Positions 24,571 through 34,899 of a stretch of 64,000 nucleotides of DNA are shown here, piece after piece. Each line of letters opens with the position of its first letter. Within the stretch, counting starts at the first letter, position 1. The notes beneath the pieces are model-generated. The model did no database searches and had not been told where the DNA came from. It was given only the letters and a program-made list of their open reading frames with translations. Origin of the DNA: Dicaeum eximium (Eukaryota; Chordata; Aves; Passeriformes; Dicaeidae); the NCBI GenBank assembly GCA_013396995.1, contig VWZP01006072.1, positions 124,001-188,000 on the forward strand, read 5' to 3'. The translations under genes were made by a program, and so were the position numbers.

Positions 24571-24684
24571 CTGATAGGGCTGAAAGGCACTATCTTCAGT
24601 TATGAAATCCAGCTGTTTGTCCACAAGGAATTCTACTGCAGTAATTGAATTGTATACACTTTTTCCAACCAAGGGCTTGAATGT
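24571..24684 (-). CDS. JMJD1C: JMJD1C exon 3
   Basis: The exon is 114 bases, exactly 38 codons, phase 0 at both ends. Its acceptor TTGACAG follows a pyrimidine-rich tract (CTTTTTTCCTTGACAG) and the donor is CAG|GTAAGA. It encodes TFKPLVGKSVYNSITAVEFL then VDKQLDFITEDSAFQPYQ. The second half is nearly invariant relative to human. The first half differs (LVGKSVYNSIT versus a human LVERNIPSSVT-type sequence), so this is the most diverged piece of JMJD1C in the window. Exons 1-2 of the long isoform should precede it but are not seen here. An internal promoter at about 29-30 kb would use this as its first shared exon. The exon contains no ATG in any frame. Confidence 0.96.
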
Positions 24685-25079
24685 CTGTCAAGGAAAAAAG
24701 AAAAAATTAGGCAACTGAAAAAACCCCTCAGCACAGCAAACCCCCGAAACTGTGTAAATACTGATTTATTCTTCCATCAAAACAAGCTAAAACAGAGTAA
24801 CTAATTATACTAGAAAGGAGGATTTTCTGTTCTGTCGGTTTTTTTCCTTTGTGCCGTTGGTGGAAAACCAGCTAGAAAAGAGAACTACACCAGACATTCT
24901 TCCTTTCCTTCGCTATGCTTGAGCAAGATTGTTTACCACAGAAGCTCCAAGTACAGGAGCACCATTCCATCCTAAACACACAGCTCAGCCCGCAGATCCT
25001 CTCTCCCTGCCTGCAGGACCAGCTAGCACAGCAGTGATTATACTAAGGACAGCTCAAGTGGAAGCAGACTGCAGAGAAA

Positions 25080-25560
25080 TCCCTCCCCCCCGCTTCCTGT
25101 GCTCAAATCGTTCACCTTGCCTCAAGTCAACCATCTCATTTCCCTGCCCATCTCTGAACTGTTCTGACTCTGCTCCCGCCGCCCCCGCAGCCGCTCCTCC
25201 CTGCAGCAACCGGCTGCTCCAGCACAACGCCTGCCGAGCCCACGGTCGGGCTCGGCATTTCGCAGCAGGGCCCGGAGGCTTCCTGATTCACCCCGTGAGC
25301 TGGGAAAGCAAAGAAGTGCTGACGACCCTCGCTGCTGGAGGAAGCAAGGAATCTCCCGGCTCCGCTGCGAAAGCCACGCACAGAGAAAGGGGAGCCCCTG
25401 GTCTCATCCAGGCACGGCAGGATGCAGCAGGCGAGCAGGGAGGGCGCCGTGCCCTTGGAGCATCTCCCCTGAGAGGGGACAAGCAGGCGGTCCCCCCCCT
25501 TCCCCGCTGCCTGCGTTTCCCGGAACAGAAGCACAAGGAGAGCCTAAGTGAGCGGGGATG
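25080..25560. promoter_or_regulatory. GC/CpG-rich block 0.4-0.9 kb upstream of exon 3
   Basis: This is a local GC- and CpG-rich segment flanked by AT-rich DNA, on the 5' side of exon 3 with respect to JMJD1C. It spans most of the second half of a 213-codon plus-strand frame (24929-25570), the longest uninterrupted frame in the window without ambiguous bases. The frame is rich in Ala, Pro, Ser and Arg and looks like a product of high GC content. The block may be a secondary promoter or enhancer of JMJD1C. No clear donor site was seen inside it. Confidence 0.35.
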
Positions 25561-27446
25561 CACCTACTGAGGATGAGTCAGGTGAAAAGGAAATCCCAGC
25601 GGATGGAGGGGAGAGAAATGCTGCTCTGAGGACAGACGGGAACAGCAAGAGGAAGACATCTGAACAAAAGAAATGACTGGCAGAAAGAACATGCAGGACA
25701 CAAGAGGAAAAAATATGGAGGGACAGAAAAAATAAGAGGAAAGTTATTTTACAGGACAAAAAAACATGTAATGAGGGAAAACAGGAAAAAGAAAAAAGCC
25801 CTTTGAGACCGATTCTAAATTTAAAATGCAGGAGAAAAAGACAAAGAGGAGAAACAAGGGCAGGTCAAACCACATGGAGCACTGTGCAAATGCTACACCA
25901 ACATTTGTAAAACGCTGCTATCACATCTCACATGCAACATCCTGCAGCAAAGACCCCAAGTACTTACAAGGGAAGGCAGGATCACCACGACCTATTTACA
26001 GATGGGGAAACTGAGGCACGAAGCAATCCCACAACCACTAAGCAGGGCAGCAAAGGCAGTGACCTGCCCTCAGCCAGTCTGCAGGCAGCTCATAAGAGAG
26101 CACTCAAGGTTTTATCAGGCTTCATTACCTACTTTCAAAGGTGTTGCCTCGCGATTAGGCTAAATATAACCCAAGTGTCTCTGGAGCTTCAGCTCTGGCA
26201 CTTACTAAACAAATGAGAAAATACTTCATGGGAGATACATTATACTTTCTAATAAATCTATCAAACTCCACAAATGCTCCGACTGAATGCACAGCATTCT
26301 TGTTTCCATTTTATTTAAGGTTTCACTTCAGCTGCTACTCTTTCTCTGACAAGGAAGGAAAAAAAGCCAAACCTCTCCACCAGTCAGCCATCTCTACAAG
26401 GGAACTAGATGAAAGGGCTGGAGAAGCAAGACTATATGATAATATTCCAACTACAGAGTCCAAATGGTAAATAATTATTTAACCTCTAATAGCTAAGAAA
26501 AGGCCTTCGGCTCTTGCATCACTTTCCTATAATGGATCTTGTATTGCTAATGGTTGACAGGGTGGAGCTCACATCATGAAATTGCGAAGTGTTGAGTGGA
26601 TAAACTCACAAGCAGACAAACTTTTCTTTGAAAAAGCCAAGGCTGTAGTCCTTCAGCTCTTAAACTGCCCCCATGCCTTCCCTCACACTGTTCTACTTTT
26701 CCCACACTGCCTTCTTTCTAACTTTCTGAGCTATTATTCAGGTCAAGAAATGAGTTTCCAACTACAAACAACAGGACATACCACATCATCAGCTGAAACG
26801 AAACTGTGTGGAATGTGGCTTGCAGCTATCATTCAGGATTCAGACCACACTACAGATTAAGGTACATGCGAGCCACTGGTTTATCTTCCTACTGGTATTA
26901 AAAGAACTAGCTCCAAATATAGATCTGTGAGTGTGATTATTCTGAGAAGAGAAAAGTAATGCCTTCTCCCTTACTTTCATAGATCTATGACTCTAGACAG
27001 GTCAACGCCCCCAAAACACTCATGTGGAGGATGCAGGCTATCCCACAAGCACAGAGGAAAAATATGTAAATAAATAGAGCAAAACCACGCCATGTCACAC
27101 ACCTCCTCCTCTGCGGATAGCTGCTCAGCTGCACATCATTTGAGTTTTTCAGACACCATTAAAAAAACATTCTCACTATCAACAACAAAATGCCACCCTT
27201 AAGTCAACGCCTTCTTGGAAAAGCAAAGTCCAGACGCCATCAGTTCTATAACATAGGCAGGCCACCAAGGAGATACCCAACCTAGGACAGGGTTAGGGAT
27301 TTTAAAAATTTTAAATGGAAGACATAAGTGAATTTCACACATGCCCAAAGAACAACAGACTGAGAGCTCAGCAGGCAAGAGTCAGCTACTAGAGGTAAGC
27401 ATGTGAGGCATGTAATGACATGAAAATAGATAAAAGAAGGTCCAAC

Positions 27447-27486
27447 AAGCTCCTTGCAGATTTTCAGAGGAAAGCTCCTTGCAGAT
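27447..27486. repeat. Direct repeat, 15-base units 25 bases apart
   Basis: AAGCTCCTTGCAGAT occurs at 27447-27461 and again at 27472-27486. It is a short local duplication with partly diverged spacer sequence and no evident function. Confidence 0.75.
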
Positions 27487-29337
27487 GTTCCCTCTTTCCA
27501 TTCCCAAAGTGGAGGACAACTTTAAGGACAACCAAGCATACTGGCAGAAACCAGGAAAAACTGAACCTCTGTAAATTAAAATCTCCCTTTCAAACCTGTA
27601 GCTTGTAAAAGGAAGTTTTATATGTTAACCCAATTCCTCAAAGACCACAACTAAGCAAAGGACTCAAACACTCAATTTTAAGTGACATCTGACTTTACCA
27701 CTATTCTAACTGGATGCTTTTAAAAAAAAAAAAATCCCACATTTTCCCCCACCAGTTTTCCCTGCTTAGCCAAAAGGAGCTCCATGTACACACACACTCT
27801 CCTTGGCTGCTTTGCTAACAAGTTCCTTGATGCTGAATAAAGTATGTTTCTTACTCTGCCCCCTCACCATGATTTTACCACAGCTCATGCCAGAAATAAC
27901 CTGCCTACAAGAGGCAGCTGGCACAGCACTGAGTCTGCAAATTGGATTCTGGACCTTCTGGAAATTAAAATCATTTTTTAGAAGACATAAATTACCATCA
28001 CTTCACAGCAAACAGTCACAAAACCATTCAACAGCATTCACCAAATACCAATACAGCAGATTACTCAGTGACTCCCTTTTCTAATGCCCAGTAACACAAG
28101 TCATCTCTTTATTTATCTTTCCAAAACCCGCATAGCAACCACAGGACCCACTTTCCCGAGGAAGCAGTAAGCGAGCAAACACACAGTGCATTTTTACCTC
28201 TGCCTAGTGCAATTAAGCAGCTGGAGTGGTGCTAATCTGCCCCCAGCATGCGAGCAGGCAGTTCCCTGGCACTGGTCAGGGCTCCAGAAGCTGCTGCACC
28301 TCGACTGCTGCAGCCAAGGCGCTGCCAGGCTGTGACACCCAGAAGGCTCAATGCAGCAAATGCTCGGGTTACAGCTGAGCTCGCAGCTGCTGCCCAGCTC
28401 ATCCCGCACGTACCACTGCCTCAGCTGCCTCGCTGGAGCTCACAGCCTGCTTAGCTGGGCACTCTGCCTCAAGTCTGCTCACCACACCGCTAAAGCACAT
28501 CCTACTGTGCTCACGTACTGCACTGACCCTTTTTTTAAAACCTTTCTAGAGGAATTTATGCTGTAATCCGAACAGACTTAAGAGTTCATAATGTAATTTA
28601 GAAAGCTATTCTTACACTACAAGATCTACATTCTATACTTCTTCCTCTTTAAAGCAAAAAAAACCTGAAAAGATAATTTAAACGTAGTTTTTACGTGCTA
28701 TTCAGTAAACTTTTCCACATATTGTTCGCTAGTCTTGCTGTTGAGTCTGCAATAGCGCAAACACCGGCACCTTTTCTTTATGACACTTAATCATTCAAAA
28801 CAGCTGTAGCTCTCTTCCAGCGCCTGTTTGTTGCCATGGTTTGTACTCAAAGGCAGAATTACCCAGCGGAAAACAGCGGACAATCAGCAAAGCAGATCTG
28901 ACGTTAAAATCGAGCACGGGGTTTCCTCATTCGCGGATTACGCTGCCTGCAATCCCTACGGAAGCGCCCGTTCCCAGCCAAGGCGTTACTCCGGGCGGAA
29001 CTCTGGCAGCCCTTGGCCGGGGGGGCAGGAGGAAGTACCCGTCGGGACGCGGGGAGAAGGCAGCGCCAGCCGGGCCCGCTGCCCGCCGGAGCTGCCGCAT
29101 GGCAGGGCGCACCAACGGCGCCCACGGCTGTTCTAACGGCGGGCTCCGTGCCGTTAACGGCCGGCACCGAGTCCTGCCGCTCCCGCACCCCGCCTTAACG
29201 GCAAAAACTTAACCGAAGAAAGGGGGAAAAAGCCCCACAAAACCTTTTTTTTTTTCTAAACTCCCTTTCTGCCGTTTCCCGAGGGGCGCAGGCCGCCCTG
29301 TGCGCCCCCGCGGGTGCAGGAGATGCCCGGTACTCAC

Positions 29338-29492
29338 GCTGTCCCGGGGTCGCCGCGCTCCCGTCCCCGCCGGGCCGCGCACAAAGCCGCCGTCGCCGGC
29401 CGCGTGCCGCGCCGCGCGCGCCCCCGCGGGAGCCCGTTCGTCACGTGCGCCGCTCCGCGCTCCGCAGGGATAGGACGGAGAGGGGCTCCGGG
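29338..29492 (-). other. JMJD1C: Candidate alternative first exon of JMJD1C (donor 29337)
   Basis: On the minus strand the sequence GGGACAGC|GTGAGTACC at 29338/29337 is a near-perfect donor at the downstream edge of the CpG island. The exon's 5' end is unknown because an N gap begins at 29493. No ATG that would join JMJD1C in frame is visible in the sequenced part, so it would be a noncoding leader, consistent with translation starting in exon 4. Confidence 0.5.
29442..29447. promoter_or_regulatory. CACGTG E-box in CpG island
   Basis: A palindromic E-box in the context GTCACGTGCG, a typical USF/MYC/TFE3-class site, lies about 100 bases inside the 29338 donor, within the candidate first exon. 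Confidence 0.4.
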
Positions 29493-29629
29493 NNNNNNNN
29501 NNNNNNNNNNNNNNNNNNNNNNNNNNNNNNNNNNNNNNNNNNNNNNNNNNNNNNNNNNNNNNNNNNNNNNNNNNNNNNNNNNNNNNNNNNNNNNNNNNNN
29601 NNNNNNNNNNNNNNNNNNNNNNNNNNNNN
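29493..29629. other. Assembly gap (137 N)
   Basis: A run of N lies within the most GC-rich part of the CpG island. Very high GC is the likely cause, and real sequence, possibly including transcription start sites, is missing. The true length may differ from 137. Confidence 0.99.
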
Positions 29630-29769
29630 GAGGCGCCCCCCGAACCACATCGGCGGATTGTCCCCCTCCCCCCGCCCCGTCGGCCGATACGCACCTCGCC
29701 CGGCGGCCCAGCCCGCGGGACCTCCGCGCCCGCCTCCGCCTTTGAACTCACAAGGAAAATGGTTCTCAC

Positions 29770-29880
29770 CGCGCCGCTTCCGGGTCGGGCCGGGCGGCCG
29801 TGCCGGGGGCGGAGACTGCGGAGCCGGAGGAGGAGGCGGCGGGGAGGGAGAAGAGGAGGAGGGGGCCCACGACGACTCAC
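29770..29880 (-). other. JMJD1C: Second candidate first-exon segment (donor 29769)
   Basis: On the minus strand GCGGCGCG|GTGAGAACC gives a consensus donor at 29769-29768. The preceding frame is open and would join exon 3 in phase 0 (...PGSGA|TFKP). The open stretch begins at GTG rather than ATG, and I find no in-frame ATG, so a coding role is not supported. A third donor, GGGCG|GTGAGT at 29880-29879, lies at the upstream edge of this segment. Confidence 0.35.
29777..29783 (-). promoter_or_regulatory. ETS-type CCGGAAG site
   Basis: CCGGAAG on the minus strand, 7 bases upstream of a candidate donor in the CpG island. ETS/GABP-type sites are common near start sites of CpG-island promoters; binding is not shown. 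Confidence 0.35.
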
Positions 29881-30146
29881 CGCCCGCCCTTTGTGGGGCC
29901 GGCGCGGATTATCGCGCAGCCGTGCGCTCTGCGGAGGCCCCGGCGCGTCCCCGCCGCTGGGTCATGGCGCGCTGCCGATGCCGCCGCTTACATAAGGGCG
30001 GGCGCGCAGAGCGCGGTACCGGGGCGGGAGGAACCGGGCGGGGAAGCACCGAGTTGAGCGTCGGACGAGGAGAACACGCCGCGGGAAGAGGCGGCGCTCG
30101 GCAGGCGCGGCCCGCGGCCACGTCCCGCGGGGGCGGAGTCCCGGGA

Positions 30147-30152
30147 CACGTG
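30147..30152. promoter_or_regulatory. Second CACGTG E-box in CpG island
   Basis: CACGTG in the context GGACACGTGTGG, near the upstream (5', minus-strand) end of the island and next to a GGGGCGG GC box. Confidence 0.4.
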
Positions 30153-30310
30153 TGGCGGTGGCTCGGGAGCGCGGCCGAGGTACCGGGGGCCGAGAGCCTC
30201 CTGCTGCCGCTGCTCAGCGCCACAGCCTCGAACTTCGTCTATAGCCGCAGTGCTTCCCTCACCGCGAAGCCGAGCCCGGCCTTGGAAAGCTGTTCCTATC
30301 CCTCCCGCGG

Positions 30311-33300
30311 GTGGGCTTTGGAAAGTTAACAGGCGAGGACTGCAGCTCGGCCACATTCAACCGAGGGGGAAAAAAAAAGTAATAAAAAGGAAGGGCGGGT
30401 CAGGCATGAGCTCAGTGCCTGGTCTGGGTCCAGGAGCAGCCGGAGCTGAGGGCGGTGGGCGGCTCCGCTCCCCCCTGCGCAGCCCAAAGCCTTGAGCAAC
30501 AGCACACGGTGCTCAGCAGGGACTCAGCCCGGGGACTCGCGGAAACCTTTTTCAAGCACAATTTTCTCGTTTTTGGTATACAACCTATTTTCTCCCAGAC
30601 GACCCCCCCCCAAAAAAAAAACCTCAGAAAACACCCCACAAAGGGTTTTCCCCTTTGGAGAAACCCCAAAGTGGTTTCCCACTTCGCAACACTAGTTGAT
30701 GTCACTAACTAGTTGTTTACAGTTCACATGGAAACTTCAACTGAATACTCCAGGGGGAAGAAGTTCAGGGGACGCTTACTAATGAGAAAATGGTTTCCAG
30801 AGATAAATTTAGCAAAAACACCTGTAATATACTCCTTGAGCTTAGCTCACATACATAAACATGGACAGTAAGAGAAAAAAAAATAATAATCACAAGGGAA
30901 GTTGTGATAGAGACATTTGTTTTCTGCAAACTCTTTAAACATATACAGCTGTACATTTTTCACTGCATGGAAAAAACACAAGGCGTGTCATTTGCCAAGA
31001 AAGTATGAGAATAATGGGAAATCAATGCATGACTACATCTCTGTTCTCATCTTGAATTATTCCAAATGATGTAAGCTTGAAGGTGTACTGGAATGCTGTA
31101 ACATACTAAGCTCTGAAATAAAATACTTGGGTACAGCCAAACATTAAAGTTGAACTGGAAGGCTCTCTACCCACCACAAGCTTTTCTCCAGCAAACTGGT
31201 TTTCTTCCCTGACAGTTTGTGACACTGCATGCACACAAGCAAGGGCAGGAACCAGGCTATCTGGACAAGGCGTTTGTACACTACCCAGCCTATGCTCAAA
31301 GCACGTAACTGCAGGACTCCTGGATTTTGCTTGGAAAGGACACTAGCAGAGGCAGTTTATTGTATTGATTTTCCTTTTTAAGTGGTCTTCCATCCTGGCT
31401 GGCTGAAGGCAGCTGAGCAGCCTTATATGGCAGCAAGGCTGCGGGGAGGCAGCAGTGCCTTGAGCAGCCTCCATCTATTCCTGACCACCCAGACTGGACA
31501 GTTGCTCCTCTGGTTTCCAGCAGCCCTGCCACAGCCCCTCACCAGATCCACTCAGGGCTCACCACCAGCAGAACACGGCTCACTAACCTCCTTGGTTCCC
31601 CCAAATCCACCTCCTGCCCCAGCCATGCCATGGTAGGGCTGCACCGCCTTATCTCTAGAGAAAAAAATTAAACATCTTACTGACACCATTCTGACCTGAT
31701 TTCCTTTCACTTCCTTTTTCTCCAGACCACCTCTCACTGGGTAGGGGGGAATAACACCTCAGTCCCTTTCACCAGTACTGAGAGAGGTCATGCAGGAGCA
31801 AAGACAAAAATGCAACCTTATTGCAGATTTGGGGCTGCATTTTCCAGTGCTGTTCCCCCTTTAGAGCAGAGTGTGCCTTGTTATCTGCCACCCAACAGCA
31901 ACAGGGCCCCTTGTTAAGTGAGCAGGACAGTCCTCCACAGACTTGGTCCTTCAGAGGCCTCATCACCTCTAAGAAATAAAACTTGACCTATCAGGAATAG
32001 CTGACACAAGAAAATATCTTGGAACTCAGACATTGTCAAGCAATCAATAAAGTATTTTTTTCCAAACTTAATTCTATACTTGTATGATCTTAAATTTAAC
32101 TTTTAAACCACATTTTACATTACCTCCAAGAAGTACTGAGCATCCCAAAGATATATTACTTTCACTACTAGATTCCCACCTTTCTCATACAGTTTTAGGT
32201 TTTGTTTTACCATTTCTCTTAAGAGCCCAGATGCTTAATAGCTATTTCAGAAAGAGCAAACAAATGAAAAATGCCTATTACAGAGCACAACATACTTCAT
32301 GCTACTCTTGAACTAATGGTGCTATGAGAGCTGTGTGGTATGTAGTGCAACTGTCAAAGCAGGCAATCCTTAATAATATCCAAGACAGACACTATTAAAA
32401 TACAAATCACAAGACGGTCTGGAGGACAGGCAAGTTTGCCCGTTTGGACAAAGCTTTATTAATAGATGGCGACTTAGTAACAAAGAATATTAATACCCAG
32501 ACCAGCACCACCAATTCATTACCACAGAGGGATTTTGCTAAAAATTCTCAAGTTGCACCAGCTGTGCATGGAATACTACTTCAGCAACTCTATTTCCAAG
32601 AGTTTCACCTAAAAACATCCTCAGGAAAAATCCACTAAGTGGTAAAACACCTTTTGGAAATTAAAAGAACCCAAGGAAGTTACTACTGGTACAATTGTTA
32701 ATGTTAAGTAGACTAGGGCAACATAAAATGACACATCATTACAACTTAGAAAATTTACTACAATATATATATGTGTATGTAACATATAAGTATATATGTA
32801 ACAAAACAAAGATTTGCCATGTAAAGGTACTAATCAATTTTTAAATAAGAATTTAAAAATCAGTGTCTATCCAAGCCTGGTTTTGACATTTGCAAAATAC
32901 TACACTTTTAAAAGGCTTATTTAGTAGTCCCATTATTTTAGCACTGTTTTCCACTGCTGTTTGCTTCTTCTCACAATTGGGCCTGAACTCTGTCAAACAA
33001 GCCATACTATAAGCTTGCAGAACAGAGCTGCCTTTGTTCTTTGGCAGTGCCAGTCCCCTATGGAATCAGGCAGCACACTGAACTGCACTCGACAAACAAT
33101 CCCTGACCTTCAATTACTGGCCTGGCTCACTGCCACAGGATACATATATTACTGGTAACACAGCGTGCCCTATTTTGCAGATAATCGCCAGAACTACAGA
33201 TAATCATGAAAATCAACGGAAAAATGCAAACATTCCCTTCCTAAAATCGCAGTTGTATCTTCCCCGGTGTGCTGCAGCACAGCCCAGGCTCAGGCCACGC

Positions 33301-34899
33301 ATGTGAGGACAGCAATACTGCAGGTTTCGTATTTTTAGTCACTGCATGAAAAATCCCAGGTGGTGGATGGCTCTGCCGTCCTCCGCTGGACGTTTTCAGT
33401 TTGTATTTTGTTTGCTTTGAGGCGGAAGGCACGCCGGGTTGTGCTGGCACAGTTGTGCAAGAGCTGCTCTTTTTTTTTCCCCTGCTATTTTTCCCCTTTA
33501 GGGGCCTGGCAGGTTTTTCAGCGGAGCAGGCAGGGGCCGGTGGCAGCTGCAGCCCTCGCACTTGCGGGCTGGCCGGCGGCCAGAGCCCGGGCGCTGTGCC
33601 ACCGCCCTGGTGGGAGCTACGGCCACCGGGAATGCCACACCGGGAATGGCACTAGGGAAGTGATGGCACACACGGATATTGTGCTGTGAGCCTCTTTGGT
33701 TTTGTGCAGGCAGCAAACCCTTTGAACTGCAAACCCTGCTCCTTCTTCACACCACGCCACAGAAACCCACGTGCGCAGTGCTGTAGGCCAGGAAAGAGCA
33801 CATGCAAATACTGCAAATGAGTAAATATTTAAACTTTTAAAACAAATGAAGGTTAGTTAAATCGGTCTTCAGCATTTAAATTAGCTTTTTTTTTAACTTA
33901 TCTTCTTCCTGTCTGTGCTGCTCCCCATTTGCTTAGCAAGCAGAACCGTTTCATAGTGATAGTCCTGCAGATATTTCCTGCAGAAATAATGCAGTGTTAA
34001 GGGCAGAGCTACGGTCAGCCTCCTGTTAGTGGAGAAATTAACTTTCTCATTGTGCATTTGTGCAACCCATCGACTTCAGACCCTGTACTTAAGTGCAGAA
34101 GCCAAAGTCCAAAGGAGAAATTAATGTGTGTGAAACAATCATTACTGCTGGAACTGCAATATGTGAAATGCAGTAACTGGCATTTAGAAGCCAGTTCATT
34201 TGGCAAATTCTTCATTTAACTTTCCTTTTTTGGTTATTGAGGTGGGCAAATCAGACGTGCAAAAACTTCACCAGGCTATCTTTAGTAATTTTTCAAAACT
34301 GAGAAGCTGAGGACAAGAGTGTACATGAAGGAACACATGCAACAGTACAGTTAATATACTCCAGATCAGTGCTAACTGATTTTACAGTATATTTCAAATT
34401 AATCCAATTTAAAATATGGTTTCTATCTTTTTAATGTTTTCAATCAACTTTTAAAACCAATTTTGTCCTTCCCTGGGCAGGCATCATGGGGTTTAATGCT
34501 GCATGCATCAACATGACTGTGCAATTTTCCCCATTACTTCATCCCCATCTACTTCATCATACCACTACTGTAAACACAACTCTGGGAATAAGCCCTGTTA
34601 GTGATCTGGTGCCATATCTGTGGCTGAATCAGTGTCCCTGCTGCATGAGGAGACCAATAATTGTGGTAAAAGAAAAACCAGATGCACAGCCTTAAAAAAA
34701 AGTCATCATTATTGTAGTCAATAGCATTGTATGAGTTTTCTTATTTGCTGGACAGTGCTCTAACTCCAGATTTATGTTCAAATACAAAATACTGACCAGT
34801 CTCTCAGGCATCACTTTGTGGATGTCTCATTTTAAGCCCAACATTACTGTAACAGACTTGTGCTTTCCTAAGTCCCCTTCTCTCATTAATTGAGCAAAA
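30311..34899. other. Upstream/intronic DNA: no gene recognised
   Basis: This sequence lies upstream of the internal promoter and probably within intron 2 of the long isoform. It is AT-rich, with a TA/TG-rich microsatellite at 32763-32800 and a small GC- and CpG-rich patch at about 33.53-33.66 kb. No exon of JMJD1C and no known protein were recognised on either strand. Confidence 0.7.
32763..32800. repeat. Imperfect TA/TG-rich microsatellite
   Basis: Alternating TATATATATG and TATATATG motifs with interruptions; a simple, probably old, AT-rich repeat. Confidence 0.6.

Larger units (their letters stand above)
24685..28959. other. JMJD1C intron between the CpG island and exon 3
   Basis: This stretch leads into exon 3 and contains a GC-rich, CpG-rich block at 25.08-25.56 kb, a pair of 15-base direct repeats at 27447-27486, and otherwise ordinary sequence. 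No additional JMJD1C exon or recognisable mobile element was found. Confidence 0.75.
28960..30310. promoter_or_regulatory. JMJD1C: CpG island: probable internal JMJD1C promoter
   Basis: About 1.3 kb of very GC- and CpG-rich DNA stands out sharply from AT-rich flanks. It includes GC boxes (GGGGCGG-type), two CACGTG E-boxes and an ETS-type CCGGAAG, and has no convincing TATA box. On the minus strand three consensus splice donors occur within it: AGC|GTGAGT, GCG|GTGAGA and GCG|GTGAGT. This fits a dispersed promoter with alternative first exons spliced to exon 3 at 24.68 kb. A shorter JMJD1C isoform with its own 5' exon is known in human, which supports the reading. The island is interrupted by an assembly gap. 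It could also drive a divergent plus-strand transcript. It is probably not the promoter of the long isoform, because the conserved exon 1 protein start was not found here. Confidence 0.75.

Noticed and set aside
24929..25570. 213-codon plus-strand open frame as a novel protein gene
   Set aside because: It is Ala/Pro/Ser/Arg-rich, lies in a GC-rich block that depletes stops, has no recognisable domain, and competing long frames exist on the opposite strand. Kept only as a low-interest lead.
29209..29880. 223-codon minus-strand frame through the CpG island
   Set aside because: It is bridged by 137 N, opens with GTG rather than ATG, and runs straight through two good splice donors. It is an artefact of GC-rich sequence plus the gap.
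29445..30329. 294-codon plus-strand frame across the CpG island
   Set aside because: It spans the same N gap, is Gly/Arg/Ala-rich, and has no family resemblance; a compositional artefact.
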